Shown piece after piece: positions 1 through 7,490 of a stretch of DNA of 64,000 bases. Position numbers and translations under genes: made by a program. Position 1 is the first letter of the stretch. The number at the start of each line of letters is the position of its first letter. Below the pieces are notes generated by a model. It ran no database searches. It was not told the DNA's origin and saw only the letters and a list, made by a program, of their open reading frames with translations. Source of the stretch: UBA10649 sp965278945 (GTDB lineage Bacteria > Actinomycetota > Actinomycetes > S36-B12); contig OZ257128.1 in NCBI GenBank assembly GCA_965278945.1, forward strand, positions 2,418,001-2,482,000, read 5' to 3'.

Positions 1-2313
1 GATGATGCCGCGCTCATCGAGATCGGCAAGCACCTCCTCGGACACGTTCGGGATGTCGCGGGTGATCTCCTCGGGGCCGAGCTTGGTATCGCGAGCGTCG
101 ACCTCGTGCTCCTCGATGTGGATCGACGAGAGAACGTCGTCCTGCACGAGGCGCTGGTTGAGGATGATCGCGTCCTCGTAGTTGTGGCCCTCCCATGACA
201 TGAACGCCACGAGCAGGTTGCGCCCGAGAGCCATCTCACCGAGATCGGTCGAGGGACCGTCCGCGAGGACCTGGCCCTTCTCGACCCGGTCGCCCTCATC
301 GACGATGGGGCGGTGGTTGAAGCAGGTGCCCTGGTTCGAGCGGTGGAACTTCTCGAGCCGGTAGGTGACGTAGCTGCCATCGTCGTTCGCCACGGTGACC
401 GAGTCGGCGGAGACCTCGGACACGGCGCCGGACTGCTCGGCCTTGATGACGTCGCCCGCGTCGTATGCGGCACGGAACTCCATGCCGGTGCCGACGAGAG
501 GAGCCTCCGAGCGCAGCAGCGGGACTGCCTGACGCTGCATGTTCGAGCCCATCAGGGCGCGGTTCGCGTCGTCATGCTCCAGGAACGGGATCATCGCGGT
601 GGCGACTGACCACAGCTGGCGCGGGGAGACGTCCATGTAGTCGACGTCCTCGGGAAGGACATAGTCGACCTCTCCGCCCTTGCGGCGGCACAGCACGCGA
701 TCCTCGGTCATCTTGCCGTCCGCACCCAGGGGGGTGTTGGCCTGCGCGATGACGTGCAGGTCCTCCTCGTCAGCGGTCAGGTAGTCGACCTGGTCGGTGA
801 CCTTGCCCTTGACGGCCTTGCGGTACGGGGTCTCGACGAAGCCGAACGCATTGATCCGCGCGTACGTCGCGAGCGAGCCGATCAGGCCGATGTTCGGGCC
901 TTCAGGAGTCTCGATCGGGCACATACGGCCGTAGTGCGAGGGGTGCACGTCGCGGACCTCGAAGCCGGCTCGCTCGCGCGAGAGGCCACCGGGGCCGAGC
1001 GCCGACAGCCGGCGCTTGTGGGTCAGGCCGGACAGCGGGTTCGTCTGGTCCATGAACTGGGACAGCTGCGACGTGCCGAAGAACTCCTTGATCGAGGCCA
1101 CCACGGGGCGGATGTTGATCAGGGTCTGCGGCGTGATCGCCTCGACGTCCTGCGTCGTCATGCGCTCGCGCACGACGCGCTCCATACGGGACAGGCCCGT
1201 GCGGATCTGGTTCTGGATCAGCTCGCCGACCGTGCGCAGGCGACGGTTGCCGAAGTGGTCGATGTCGTCGGTCTCGCACGCGACGGTGCCGCGCGGTCCC
1301 TCGATCGTCGTGAGGCCCGCGTGTAGACGCACGAGGTACTCGATGGTGGCGACGACGTCCTCGAGCGTGAGCACGCTCTGCTCGAGGGGCAGGTCGAGGC
1401 CGAGCTTCTTGTTCACCTTGTAGCGACCGACCTTGGCAAGGTCGTAGCGCTTGGGGTTGAAGTAGAAGTTGTCGAGCAGGTTGCGCGCGTTCTCGACCGT
1501 GGGCGGCTCGCCCGGACGCAGCTTGCGGTAGATGTCGAGCAGCGCGTCTTCCTGGCTGCCGATGTTGTCCTTCTCCAGGGTGGCCATGAAGGTCTCGTAC
1601 TGGCCGAACCGCTCGCGGATCTGGTCGGCGGTCATGCCCAGGGCCTTGAGCAGAACGGTGACCGGCTGCTTGCGCTTGCGGTCGACGCGGACGGCGACGA
1701 GGTCCTTCTTATCGATCTCGAACTCGAGCCAGGCACCGCGGCTGGGGATGATCTTCGCGACGTAGACGTCCTTGTCGGTGACCTTGTCGACCGAGCGCTC
1801 GAAGTACACGCCAGGCGAGCGGACCAACTGGGACACGACGACACGCTCGGTGCCGTTGATGATGAACGTGCCCTTGTCGGTCATCAGCGGGAAGTCGCCC
1901 ATGAACACGGTCTGCGACTTGATCTCGCCGGTCTCGTTGTTCATGAACTCCGCGGTGACGAACAGCGGTGCCGCGTACGTGAAGTCCTTCTCACGGCACT
2001 GGTCGACCGTGTACTTCGGGGGCTCGAACCGGTGGTCGCGGAACGACAGCGACATGGAGCCGGCGAAGTCCTCGATGGGGCTGATCTCTTCGAAGATCTC
2101 CGTCAGTCCTGAGGACTGCGGGATCTCGGTGTTGCCGGAAGCGATCTCCGCGGCGACGCGGGCCCGCCAGTCCTCACCACCCAGGAGCCAGTCGAAGCTC
2201 GCGGTCTGAAGCGCGAGGAGATCCGGAACCGCTAGCGGCTCACGGATCTTGGCGAAGGAGACCCGGTTCAATCCCGGGGACAGGGGCGTTACGTCGGAAC
2301 GCGTGGGGGCCAA
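1..2313 (-). CDS. rpoB: RNA polymerase beta subunit RpoB, N-terminal 771 residues (3' end outside window)
   Basis: Catalytic beta subunit of RNA polymerase. The reading frame is open from a TTG at 2313 to the window edge, giving 771 residues of a protein usually near 1160 in actinomycetes. The start fits because TTG is preceded by GGAAGGA and followed by LAPTRSDV, then the conserved block SFAKIREPL. The rifampicin-binding region is at about 1000-1090 and reads GTSQLSQFMDQTNPLSGL, then THKRRLSALGPGG. The Asp, His and Ser that most often mutate to resistance are all wild type, and Thr in QTNPL is a natural variant. The window edge reads VSEEVLADLDERGII, still in RpoB. rpoC would be expected beyond position 1. 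The gene is transcribed away from the marR/efflux operon. Confidence 0.98.
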   Translation of the reverse strand, partial: MAPTRSDVTPLSPGLNRVSFAKIREPLAVPDLLALQTASFDWLLGGEDWRARVAAEIASGNTEIPQSSGLTEIFEEISPIEDFAGSMSLSFRDHRFEPPKYTVDQCREKDFTYAAPLFVTAEFMNNETGEIKSQTVFMGDFPLMTDKGTFIINGTERVVVSQLVRSPGVYFERSVDKVTDKDVYVAKIIPSRGAWLEFEIDKKDLVAVRVDRKRKQPVTVLLKALGMTADQIRERFGQYETFMATLEKDNIGSQEDALLDIYRKLRPGEPPTVENARNLLDNFYFNPKRYDLAKVGRYKVNKKLGLDLPLEQSVLTLEDVVATIEYLVRLHAGLTTIEGPRGTVACETDDIDHFGNRRLRTVGELIQNQIRTGLSRMERVVRERMTTQDVEAITPQTLINIRPVVASIKEFFGTSQLSQFMDQTNPLSGLTHKRRLSALGPGGLSRERAGFEVRDVHPSHYGRMCPIETPEGPNIGLIGSLATYARINAFGFVETPYRKAVKGKVTDQVDYLTADEEDLHVIAQANTPLGADGKMTEDRVLCRRKGGEVDYVLPEDVDYMDVSPRQLWSVATAMIPFLEHDDANRALMGSNMQRQAVPLLRSEAPLVGTGMEFRAAYDAGDVIKAEQSGAVSEVSADSVTVANDDGSYVTYRLEKFHRSNQGTCFNHRPIVDEGDRVEKGQVLADGPSTDLGEMALGRNLLVAFMSWEGHNYEDAIILNQRLVQDDVLSSIHIEEHEVDARDTKLGPEEITRDIPNVSEEVLADLDERGII

Positions 2314-2429
2314 GAGGTGTTCCTTCCACAGTGCGGCGGGACATCTGCTCTGCCGACCGGGACCGCTCACGCTTAGGAACCCTGAAGTTGTCAAGCCTGC
2401 GCCGAGTGGGCGCCGGATCAGGACCGGTC

Positions 2430-2458
2430 AGGTTAGCGAGGGTAGGAGGGCAGCGCAA
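2430..2458 (-). promoter_or_regulatory. Candidate rpoB promoter
   Basis: On the minus strand TTGCGC (2458-2453) is followed after exactly 17 bases by TAACCT (2435-2430). This leaves an untranslated leader of about 110 nt before the rpoB TTG. The same TTGC(G/C)C-N17-TAACCT layout precedes rplJ, which supports both calls. This is a pattern match only; no transcript data are available here. Confidence 0.5.
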
Positions 2459-2694
2459 AGAAGCAGCATACCCGATGGGCACACCGCTGTCTAACCGGGT
2501 GTCGGGCTTCGCTCGTCATCGACCCGGTCCCGTGGCCTCGGCTGCGACAGCGGTACTGCGCCGGGCCGTACGGGTGGGTCCTCGTCGAGCGGGCCGGAGC
2601 CCCGGGACCAGCCGCGCGATTCGCATCGCACGCATGACGATGGTGACGGGGAAAGCCGGAAACGTCAAGCACCGACTGGGTTTTCCACCCCGGT

Positions 2695-2725
2695 GTGACC
2701 ATCTCGTGACCGGGTGTACGATACA
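2695..2725 (+). promoter_or_regulatory. marR-efflux promoter with overlapping palindromic operator; leaderless start
   Basis: GTGACC (2695-2700), a 16-base spacer and TACGAT (2717-2722) form a -35/-10 pair. The ATG at 2729 lies 6-7 bases after the -10, where transcription would begin, and no Shine-Dalgarno sequence is present. A leaderless mRNA is therefore likely. TGTA-CGA-TACA (2715-2725) is a perfect inverted repeat lying on the -10 box, a good candidate site for autorepression by the MarR protein. Confidence 0.55.
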
Positions 2726-2728
2726 TGC

Positions 2729-3229
2729 ATGGTGCAAGCAAATACGACCTCCCCGGCCGGCTACTTCGCTGATGTCGCGCGTACCCGCGCCCTGTTCACC
2801 GACGCGGCCGAGAGCTCGGCGATCGCCTCGGTTCTCGGCGCCCTGATCGACTTCATGTCGACGATGCGCCAGCGCCAGGCCGCCACGACCGGCACGGCGA
2901 TGGCCCTCACCCGGCTGGCGGCGCACGGACCGATGCGCTCGGCGGATCTCGCCACCAGCTTGCTTCTTGACCAGTCCACGGTCAGCCGTCACGTGGCGCA
3001 CCTGGAATCAGAAGGACTGGTCGAGCGGGTTCCCGTCGACGGTGATCGCCGAGCCCACTTGGTCCAACTCACTCCGGCCGGCGAGATCGCCGCCCACGAC
3101 CACATCACGCAGAAAGTCGCCTCACTTGAAGGGGTTCTCAAATCCTGGTCTCGAGATGACCTCCAGACCTTCGCTCAGCTCCTGGACCGCTTCGCGCAAG
3201 GGCTAGTCAATGAAAGGCAAGACGCATGA
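2729..3229 (+). CDS. MarR-family transcriptional regulator
   Basis: A 166-residue winged-helix regulator. Helix-turn-helix residues lie at about 60-110 (MALTRLAAHGPMRSADLA, then DQSTVSRHVAHLESEGLV), followed by the beta-wing with the typical DGDRRAHLVQLT. The length matches the MarR family. The ATG at 2729 sits just after a -10 box and has no ribosome-binding site, so the mRNA is probably leaderless; in-frame GTG codons at 2714 and 2732 are less likely starts. Its stop overlaps the start of the efflux pump gene (ATGA), so the two are co-translated. By family precedent it represses its own operon and is released by a small ligand, probably a pump substrate. The ligand cannot be told from sequence. 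Confidence 0.9.
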   Translation: MVQANTTSPAGYFADVARTRALFTDAAESSAIASVLGALIDFMSTMRQRQAATTGTAMALTRLAAHGPMRSADLATSLLLDQSTVSRHVAHLESEGLVERVPVDGDRRAHLVQLTPAGEIAAHDHITQKVASLEGVLKSWSRDDLQTFAQLLDRFAQGLVNERQDA

Positions 3230-4818
3230 GTCTGGACCCCGATCCCAGTACCACTGACAATCCCGAGGCGACGCTCATCGCCGAAGGAGCACCCGACCAT
3301 GAGCTCATCCACGGCGGCCGCCTTGGCCTGACGATGTTCGCCCTCATGCTGACGATGTTCCTGGCGGCCCTCGACCAGACGATCGTCTCCACCGCACTCC
3401 CACGCATCACGAGTGACCTCAACGGGCTGGGCCAGCTGTCCTGGGTCGTCACGGCCTATCTGCTGGCATCCACGGCCTCGACCCCGATCTGGGGCAAGAT
3501 CTCCGACCTCTACGGACGCAAGATCATGCTTCAGGCGGCGATCATCATCTTCCTGGTCGGCTCGCTGCTGGCCGGGGCATCCACGTCCATGGGCATGCTG
3601 ATCGTCACGCGGGGTATCCAGGGACTCGGCGGCGGCGGACTGATCGTCCTCGTGATGGCCGTCATCGCCGACGTCATCCCGCCACGCGACCGCGGCAAGT
3701 ACACCGGACTGTTCGGTGCGGTATTCGCGGTGGCCAGCATTGCCGGTCCACTGCTCGGCGGCTTCTTCGTCGACAGCCTGACCTGGCGCTGGATCTTCTA
3801 CATCAACATCCCGGTCGGCATCGCTGCCTTCCTCGTCATCACGACAGTTCTCCAGGTGCCCAAGCACAAGGTCCAGCACGTGATCGACTACCTCGGCGCG
3901 GCCCTGCTCGTCATCGGGGTTTGCTGCCTGCTGCTGATCTTCGAATGGGGCGGAGCTCGCTACTCGTGGACCTCCCCGCAGATCATCGGCATGACCCTCC
4001 TGACGGTCGCGCTGCTGCTGGCCTTCGTCCTGCGCCAGCTGCGCGTGTCCGAGCCGATCGTGCCGATGGCCCTGTTCCGCAACGGCGTGTTCCGCACGAC
4101 CAGCGTCATCGGCTTCATCGTCGGACTGGCGATGTTCGGCGCGATCGTCTTCATGCCGCTGTTCTTGCAGGTGGTCCAGGGGGCGACTCCAACCGAGGCC
4201 GGACTCGAACTGCTGCCGATGATGGCTGGCCTGCTCGTCGCCTCGATCGTGTCTGGTCGCCTGATCTCACGACTGGGTCGCTACAAGATCTTCCCCGTGA
4301 TCGGTACGGCCCTGGCCGCGATCGGCATGTTCATGCTGTCCACGACCAAGGTCGACACGCCCTACTGGCAGATCGCGCTGGCGCTGCTCGTCCTGGGCCT
4401 GGGTATCGGCAACGTGATGCAGGTGCTCATCATCGCCGTGCAGAACTCGGTCAACCCCAAGGACGTCGGCGTCGCGACGAGCGGCTCGACCTTCTTCCGC
4501 TCGGTGGGCGGGACGATCGGCACGGCGCTGTTCGGTGCCGTGATGACCGCGCGGCTGGCGTCCGAGCTGTCGAGCAACCTGCCTGCAGGGTCCGGGAGCG
4601 AAGCGCAGATCTCGGGCATCACGAGCGCGATGTCCAACATCGCCGCCCTGCCGGACACGATCAGGCCGATCGTGCTGGAGTCGTTCACGTCCTCGCTCAG
4701 CACGGTGTTCCTGGCCGCGGTGCCTATCCTCATCGTCGCCTTCGTGTTCTCGCTGTTCCTCAAGGACGTGAGGCTGCGCGGCGCGAACTCCGACCATCCG
4801 GCCGTGATGGGCGAGTAG
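3226..4818 (+). CDS. DHA2-family (EmrB/QacA-type) MFS multidrug efflux transporter
   Basis: A 530-residue proton-driven inner-membrane exporter with about 14 predicted membrane segments, the DHA2 layout. The N-terminus carries the family signature LDQTIVSTALPRITSDL (about residues 45-61). The segment-2/3 loop motif GKISDLYGRK and the segment-5 motif with SIAGPLLGGFF are also present. The ATG overlaps the marR stop by four bases, so expression is coupled to the regulator. Substrates cannot be inferred beyond hydrophobic or cationic drugs, as is usual for the family. A strong hairpin terminator follows. Confidence 0.92.
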   Translation: MSLDPDPSTTDNPEATLIAEGAPDHELIHGGRLGLTMFALMLTMFLAALDQTIVSTALPRITSDLNGLGQLSWVVTAYLLASTASTPIWGKISDLYGRKIMLQAAIIIFLVGSLLAGASTSMGMLIVTRGIQGLGGGGLIVLVMAVIADVIPPRDRGKYTGLFGAVFAVASIAGPLLGGFFVDSLTWRWIFYINIPVGIAAFLVITTVLQVPKHKVQHVIDYLGAALLVIGVCCLLLIFEWGGARYSWTSPQIIGMTLLTVALLLAFVLRQLRVSEPIVPMALFRNGVFRTTSVIGFIVGLAMFGAIVFMPLFLQVVQGATPTEAGLELLPMMAGLLVASIVSGRLISRLGRYKIFPVIGTALAAIGMFMLSTTKVDTPYWQIALALLVLGLGIGNVMQVLIIAVQNSVNPKDVGVATSGSTFFRSVGGTIGTALFGAVMTARLASELSSNLPAGSGSEAQISGITSAMSNIAALPDTIRPIVLESFTSSLSTVFLAAVPILIVAFVFSLFLKDVRLRGANSDHPAVMGE

Positions 4819-4837
4819 CACCGGCCAGAAAACAAGA

Positions 4838-4870
4838 AAGAAGGGCGGCCCCAGTGGGGCCGCCCTTCTT
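4838..4870. terminator. Bidirectional hairpin terminator between efflux gene and rplL
   Basis: A perfect 15-bp stem (4838-4852 with 4856-4870) closes on a 3-base loop. It is flanked by A-rich and T-rich ends, so it can serve both the plus-strand efflux operon and the minus-strand rplJ-rplL operon. Confidence 0.85.
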
Positions 4871-4884
4871 CGTGTCGTGCGTGC

Positions 4885-5271
4885 TTACTTGACGGTGACC
4901 TTGGCGCCGGCGCCCTCGAGGGTCTCCTTGGCCTTCTCTGCGGCCTCCTTGGTGACCTTCTCCAGAACGGCCTTCGGTGCTGCCTCGACCAGGTCCTTGG
5001 CCTCCTTGAGACCGAGGTTGGTGAGTGCGCGCACCTCCTTGATCACGGGGATCTTGTTCTCGCCAGCAGCCTCGAGGATGACGTCGAACTCATCCTGCTC
5101 GGCCTCGGCCTCGCCACCGCCAGCGGCGGGGCCAGCTGCTGCAGCCACGGCGACCGGGGCTGCTGCGGTGACGTCGAACGTCTCCTCGAACTGCTTCACG
5201 AACTCGGAGAGCTCAAGCAGCGTCATTTCCTTGAACGCGTCGAGAAGCTCATCGGTGCTCAACTTCGCCAT
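4885..5271 (-). CDS. rplL: 50S ribosomal protein L7/L12
   Basis: A 128-residue stalk protein that binds translation factors. The N-terminal dimerisation helix reads MAKLSTDELLDAFKEMTLLE. It is followed by an Ala/Gly-rich hinge (about 35-55) and a C-terminal domain beginning EFDVILEAAGENKIPVIK. Length and sequence are normal. It lies 48 bases downstream of rplJ in the same transcription unit and ahead of the shared terminator. Confidence 0.98.
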   Translation of the reverse strand: MAKLSTDELLDAFKEMTLLELSEFVKQFEETFDVTAAAPVAVAAAAGPAAGGGEAEAEQDEFDVILEAAGENKIPVIKEVRALTNLGLKEAKDLVEAAPKAVLEKVTKEAAEKAKETLEGAGAKVTVK

Positions 5272-5319
5272 GGTGGCGTCCTTTCGGGTAAATCCGGCCG
5301 AGGGCCGGGTGGGTGGGCC

Positions 5320-5988
5320 TCAGCCCTCGGTGGTGGTGTCCTCGACGGCAGGCGTCTCGGTCTGTGATGCGGTCTCGGCGGGTGCCTCGACTGCGGTCTC
5401 CTCGGCGACAGGCGCCTCGGGTGCTTCTGATGCCGGGGATGCCTCGGCCGGAGCCGCGGCAGCCTGGGCGGGATCAGCTTCGAGCTTGACCTGCAGCGCG
5501 CCGAGGGCGCGAGCGGTCTTGGCCAGCGGGGCGGCGAACAGCGCGGCAGCCTGAGACTGCTTTGCCGTCATTGCGCCTGCGAGCTTGGACAGGAGAACCT
5601 CGCGCGACTCGAGGTCGGCGATCTTGTTGATGTCTGCTGCGCTGAGCGCCGCACCATCCATGTAGCCGCCCTTGATGACCAGGGCGGGGTTCTCCTTGGA
5701 GAAGTTGCGGATCGCCTTCGCCGCGTCGACCGCGTCGCCACGAACGAACGCGATAGCGCTCGGTCCGGCCAGGAGGTCGTCGACGCCGGAGACGCCGGCT
5801 TCCTTTGCTGCGATCTTCGTCAAGGTGTTCTTGACGACCGCGTATGTGACGGTGGATCCGAGCGTACGACGCAGCGTCTTGAGCTGCGCGACGGTCAGGC
5901 CGCGGTACTCGGTGAGCACTGCCGCATTGGAATTGCGGAAGTGCTCGGTGAGCTCGGCGACGGAACTCGCCTTGTCCGGCCGTGCCAT
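5320..5988 (-). CDS. rplJ: 50S ribosomal protein L10 with extended acidic C-terminus
   Basis: L10 anchors the L7/L12 stalk to the ribosome. The protein is 222 residues. The first ~175 match normal L10 (MARPDKASSVAEL..., AVLTEYRGLTV, AVVKNTLTKIA). The last ~45 residues are an extra Ala/Pro/Glu/Thr-rich tail. The start at 5988 is chosen because AGGGAG precedes it at the right distance; an upstream in-frame start would run into the leader. By family knowledge L10-L12 represses its own mRNA through the leader just upstream. Confidence 0.96.
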   Translation of the reverse strand: MARPDKASSVAELTEHFRNSNAAVLTEYRGLTVAQLKTLRRTLGSTVTYAVVKNTLTKIAAKEAGVSGVDDLLAGPSAIAFVRGDAVDAAKAIRNFSKENPALVIKGGYMDGAALSAADINKIADLESREVLLSKLAGAMTAKQSQAAALFAAPLAKTARALGALQVKLEADPAQAAAAPAEASPASEAPEAPVAEETAVEAPAETASQTETPAVEDTTTEG

Positions 5989-6162
5989 GGGGCTCCCTTC
6001 GTTTCGCCCCACGAATGCAGAACGCCCCGGCGCAGGCGCACGGGGCGGGTCTGGTGGCGCAGAGCGCCACCGACTGTCTCGGTCACCTACGCGGGTCGTC
6101 CGCTTTCGCGGAACCTTCAGCCAGCGGCAGTTGCCTGTCGCCGGCGACCAGCGGTCTTCGGT
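5989..6162 (-). ncRNA. Ribosomal protein L10-type 5' leader (autoregulatory)
   Basis: This is the untranslated leader of rplJ-rplL, about 174 nt if transcription begins near 6162. It contains several stems seen on the minus strand, including CCGCGAAAGCGG and CGCCCCG...CGGGGCG, plus a GGTGGCGC/GCGCCACC hairpin. Position, length and these stems match actinobacterial L10 leaders as I recall them. A covariance-model search with the Rfam L10_leader model would decide. Confidence 0.65.
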
Positions 6163-6168
6163 GAGAAC

Positions 6169-6197
6169 AGGTTACGGGCCTGCCCGTCCCCGGGCAA
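6169..6197 (-). promoter_or_regulatory. Candidate rplJL promoter
   Basis: TTGCCC (6197-6192), a 17-base spacer and TAACCT (6174-6169) on the minus strand, just ahead of the L10 leader. The IS element begins only ten bases upstream of the -35 box, so the core promoter is intact but everything farther upstream has been displaced. Confidence 0.6.
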
Positions 6198-6207
6198 ATC
6201 CCCTCCC

Positions 6208-6234
6208 GATTTGAACCGCCTTCCGGGTCAAATC
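6208..6234 (+). repeat. IS30 left terminal inverted repeat
   Basis: A 27-bp end beginning GATTTGAACCGCC. It matches the complement of the right end with one mismatch. It is internally palindromic: GATTTGA at one side, TCAAATC at the other. Confidence 0.9.
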
Positions 6235-6324
6235 GGTGTTCTGGGGGCTGATCGGGGCGCGAAAGCCGGCGGTCTCAACTGGTTGTTGCACCGGGATGGT
6301 GCGATAGCTGGCTGGGAGGTTGTC

Positions 6325-7365
6325 ATGGCGGGTGCACGGCTGAGTGAGCATGACCGGGGTGTGATCGAGCGGGGCCTGCGCCAGGGTCTGAGTGTTCCGC
6401 AGATCGCGGCGGTGATCGGGCGGCATCGCACGACGGTCACGCGGGAGATCAATCGCGGTGCTGGTGGGCGGTCGTGGCGTGTCCCGCAGCGCAAGGCGGT
6501 CGGCGAGGTTCGCCCGGGCCGGCGGCCGCGGTATCGGGCGGCGGTGGCTCATCGGCGGGCGACCGTGCGTGCCCGGCGCCCCAAGCCGTTCACGCTGACC
6601 GGTCCGCTGGCGTTGGTGGTGTCCGGGCTGCTGGGCGCGAACTGGTCACCGCAGCAGGTGGCGGCGTTGTTGCCAGCGCTGTTCCCGCGCGACAAGGCTA
6701 TGCGGGTGAGCCACGAGACGATCTACCGTTCGCTGTTCGTGCAGACCCGAGGCGAGCTGCGCCGCGAGCTGACCGCTCACCTGCGCACGGGCCGCACCAC
6801 GCGCAAGCCCCACGGCGGCAAGCAGTATCGAGGCAAGCTGACCGGGATGATCCCGATCAGCGCCCGGCCCGCCGAGGTCACCGACCGCGCGGTTCCCGGC
6901 CACTGGGAAGGAGACCTGCTCCTGGGCGGTGTCGGCAAGGGCGCGGTGATCACCCTGGTCGAGCGGACCACCCGGTTCGTGCTCCTGGCCCCGCTGCCGG
7001 ACACCCACAAGGCCATCGACCTGCGCGAGGTCCTGACCCCCATCATCGCCTCGCTGCCCGACCAGATCCGCAGGACACTGACCTGGGACCAGGGCAAGGA
7101 GATGGCCGAGCACGCCGGCATCGCGATCGACGCCGACATCGACATCTACTTCGCCGACCCCCACTCACCGTGGCAGCGCGGATCCAATGAGAACACCAAC
7201 GGACTGCTACGCCAGTACTGGCCCAAGGGAGCCGACCTGCGCCACCTGACCCAGGCCGACTGCGACACCGTGGCCCTCAGCTTGAACACCCGCCCCCGCC
7301 AAACCCTCGGATGGCAGACTCCCCAACAGGCCCTCCACCGGGCCCTCGGTGCAACAGCCGCTTGA
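6325..7365 (+). CDS. IS30-family transposase
   Basis: A 346-residue DDE transposase. An N-terminal helix-turn-helix (about 5-45: LSEHDRGVIERGL, GRHRTTVTREINRG) recognises the ends. The catalytic domain shows the first Asp in HWEGDLLLG, the second in TWDQGKEMAEH and the Glu in SNENTNGLLRQYWPKG, with the IS30 spacing. The ATG at 6325 follows GGGAGG. The gene is intact and runs opposite to rplJ. Confidence 0.95.
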   Translation: MAGARLSEHDRGVIERGLRQGLSVPQIAAVIGRHRTTVTREINRGAGGRSWRVPQRKAVGEVRPGRRPRYRAAVAHRRATVRARRPKPFTLTGPLALVVSGLLGANWSPQQVAALLPALFPRDKAMRVSHETIYRSLFVQTRGELRRELTAHLRTGRTTRKPHGGKQYRGKLTGMIPISARPAEVTDRAVPGHWEGDLLLGGVGKGAVITLVERTTRFVLLAPLPDTHKAIDLREVLTPIIASLPDQIRRTLTWDQGKEMAEHAGIAIDADIDIYFADPHSPWQRGSNENTNGLLRQYWPKGADLRHLTQADCDTVALSLNTRPRQTLGWQTPQQALHRALGATAA

Positions 7366-7376
7366 AACCGCCGCCA

Positions 7377-7403
7377 GATTTGACCCGGGAGGCGGTTCAA
7401 ATC
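7377..7403 (-). repeat. IS30 right terminal inverted repeat
   Basis: A 27-bp end complementary to the left repeat, one mismatch at position 15. It starts 11 bases after the transposase stop codon. Confidence 0.9.
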
Positions 7404-7440
7404 CGGGGGGCGGGACACAGCGAGACGCGGCGGGACAAAG

Positions 7441-7474
7441 GAAGGGGGCGGGTGATTTCTCACCCGCCCCCTTC
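7441..7474 (-). terminator. Hairpin terminator of the liv-hydrolase operon
   Basis: A perfect 15-bp stem (7441-7455 with 7460-7474) and 4-base loop lie 16 bases past the hydrolase stop, with a purine/pyrimidine-rich base of GAAGGGGG/CCCCCTTC. Confidence 0.85.
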
Positions 7475-7490
7475 ACCGACTATCGCTCGA

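Larger units (their letters stand above)
2314..2728. other. 415-bp divergent intergenic region between rpoB and marR
   Basis: No credible gene was seen here. The region carries candidate promoters for rpoB (minus) and marR (plus), annotated separately. A TTGACA-like box on the minus strand at 2389-2394 could belong to a second rpoB promoter, but no well-spaced -10 follows it. Short open frames on both strands lack coding character or family resemblance. Confidence 0.6.
6208..7403 (+). mobile_element. IS30-family insertion sequence, complete (1196 bp)
   Basis: The element is bounded by 27-bp terminal inverted repeats (6208-6234 and 7377-7403) that differ at one position, and it encodes one intact DDE transposase. 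No convincing short target duplication was found: left flank CCC, right flank CGG. Each terminal repeat is itself a small hairpin. The host flank at 6195-6200 (CAAATC) repeats the inner end of the terminal repeat. The intact ORF and near-identical ends suggest fairly recent insertion. Confidence 0.92.

Noticed and set aside
1030..1100. Thr in the RpoB QTNPL motif as a rifampicin-resistance mutation
   Set aside because: The main resistance positions (Asp, His, Ser) are wild type and Thr at this place occurs naturally in actinomycetes.
6646..7164. Second ORF within the IS element on the minus strand
   Set aside because: Antisense to the DDE domain; IS30 elements carry a single transposase gene.
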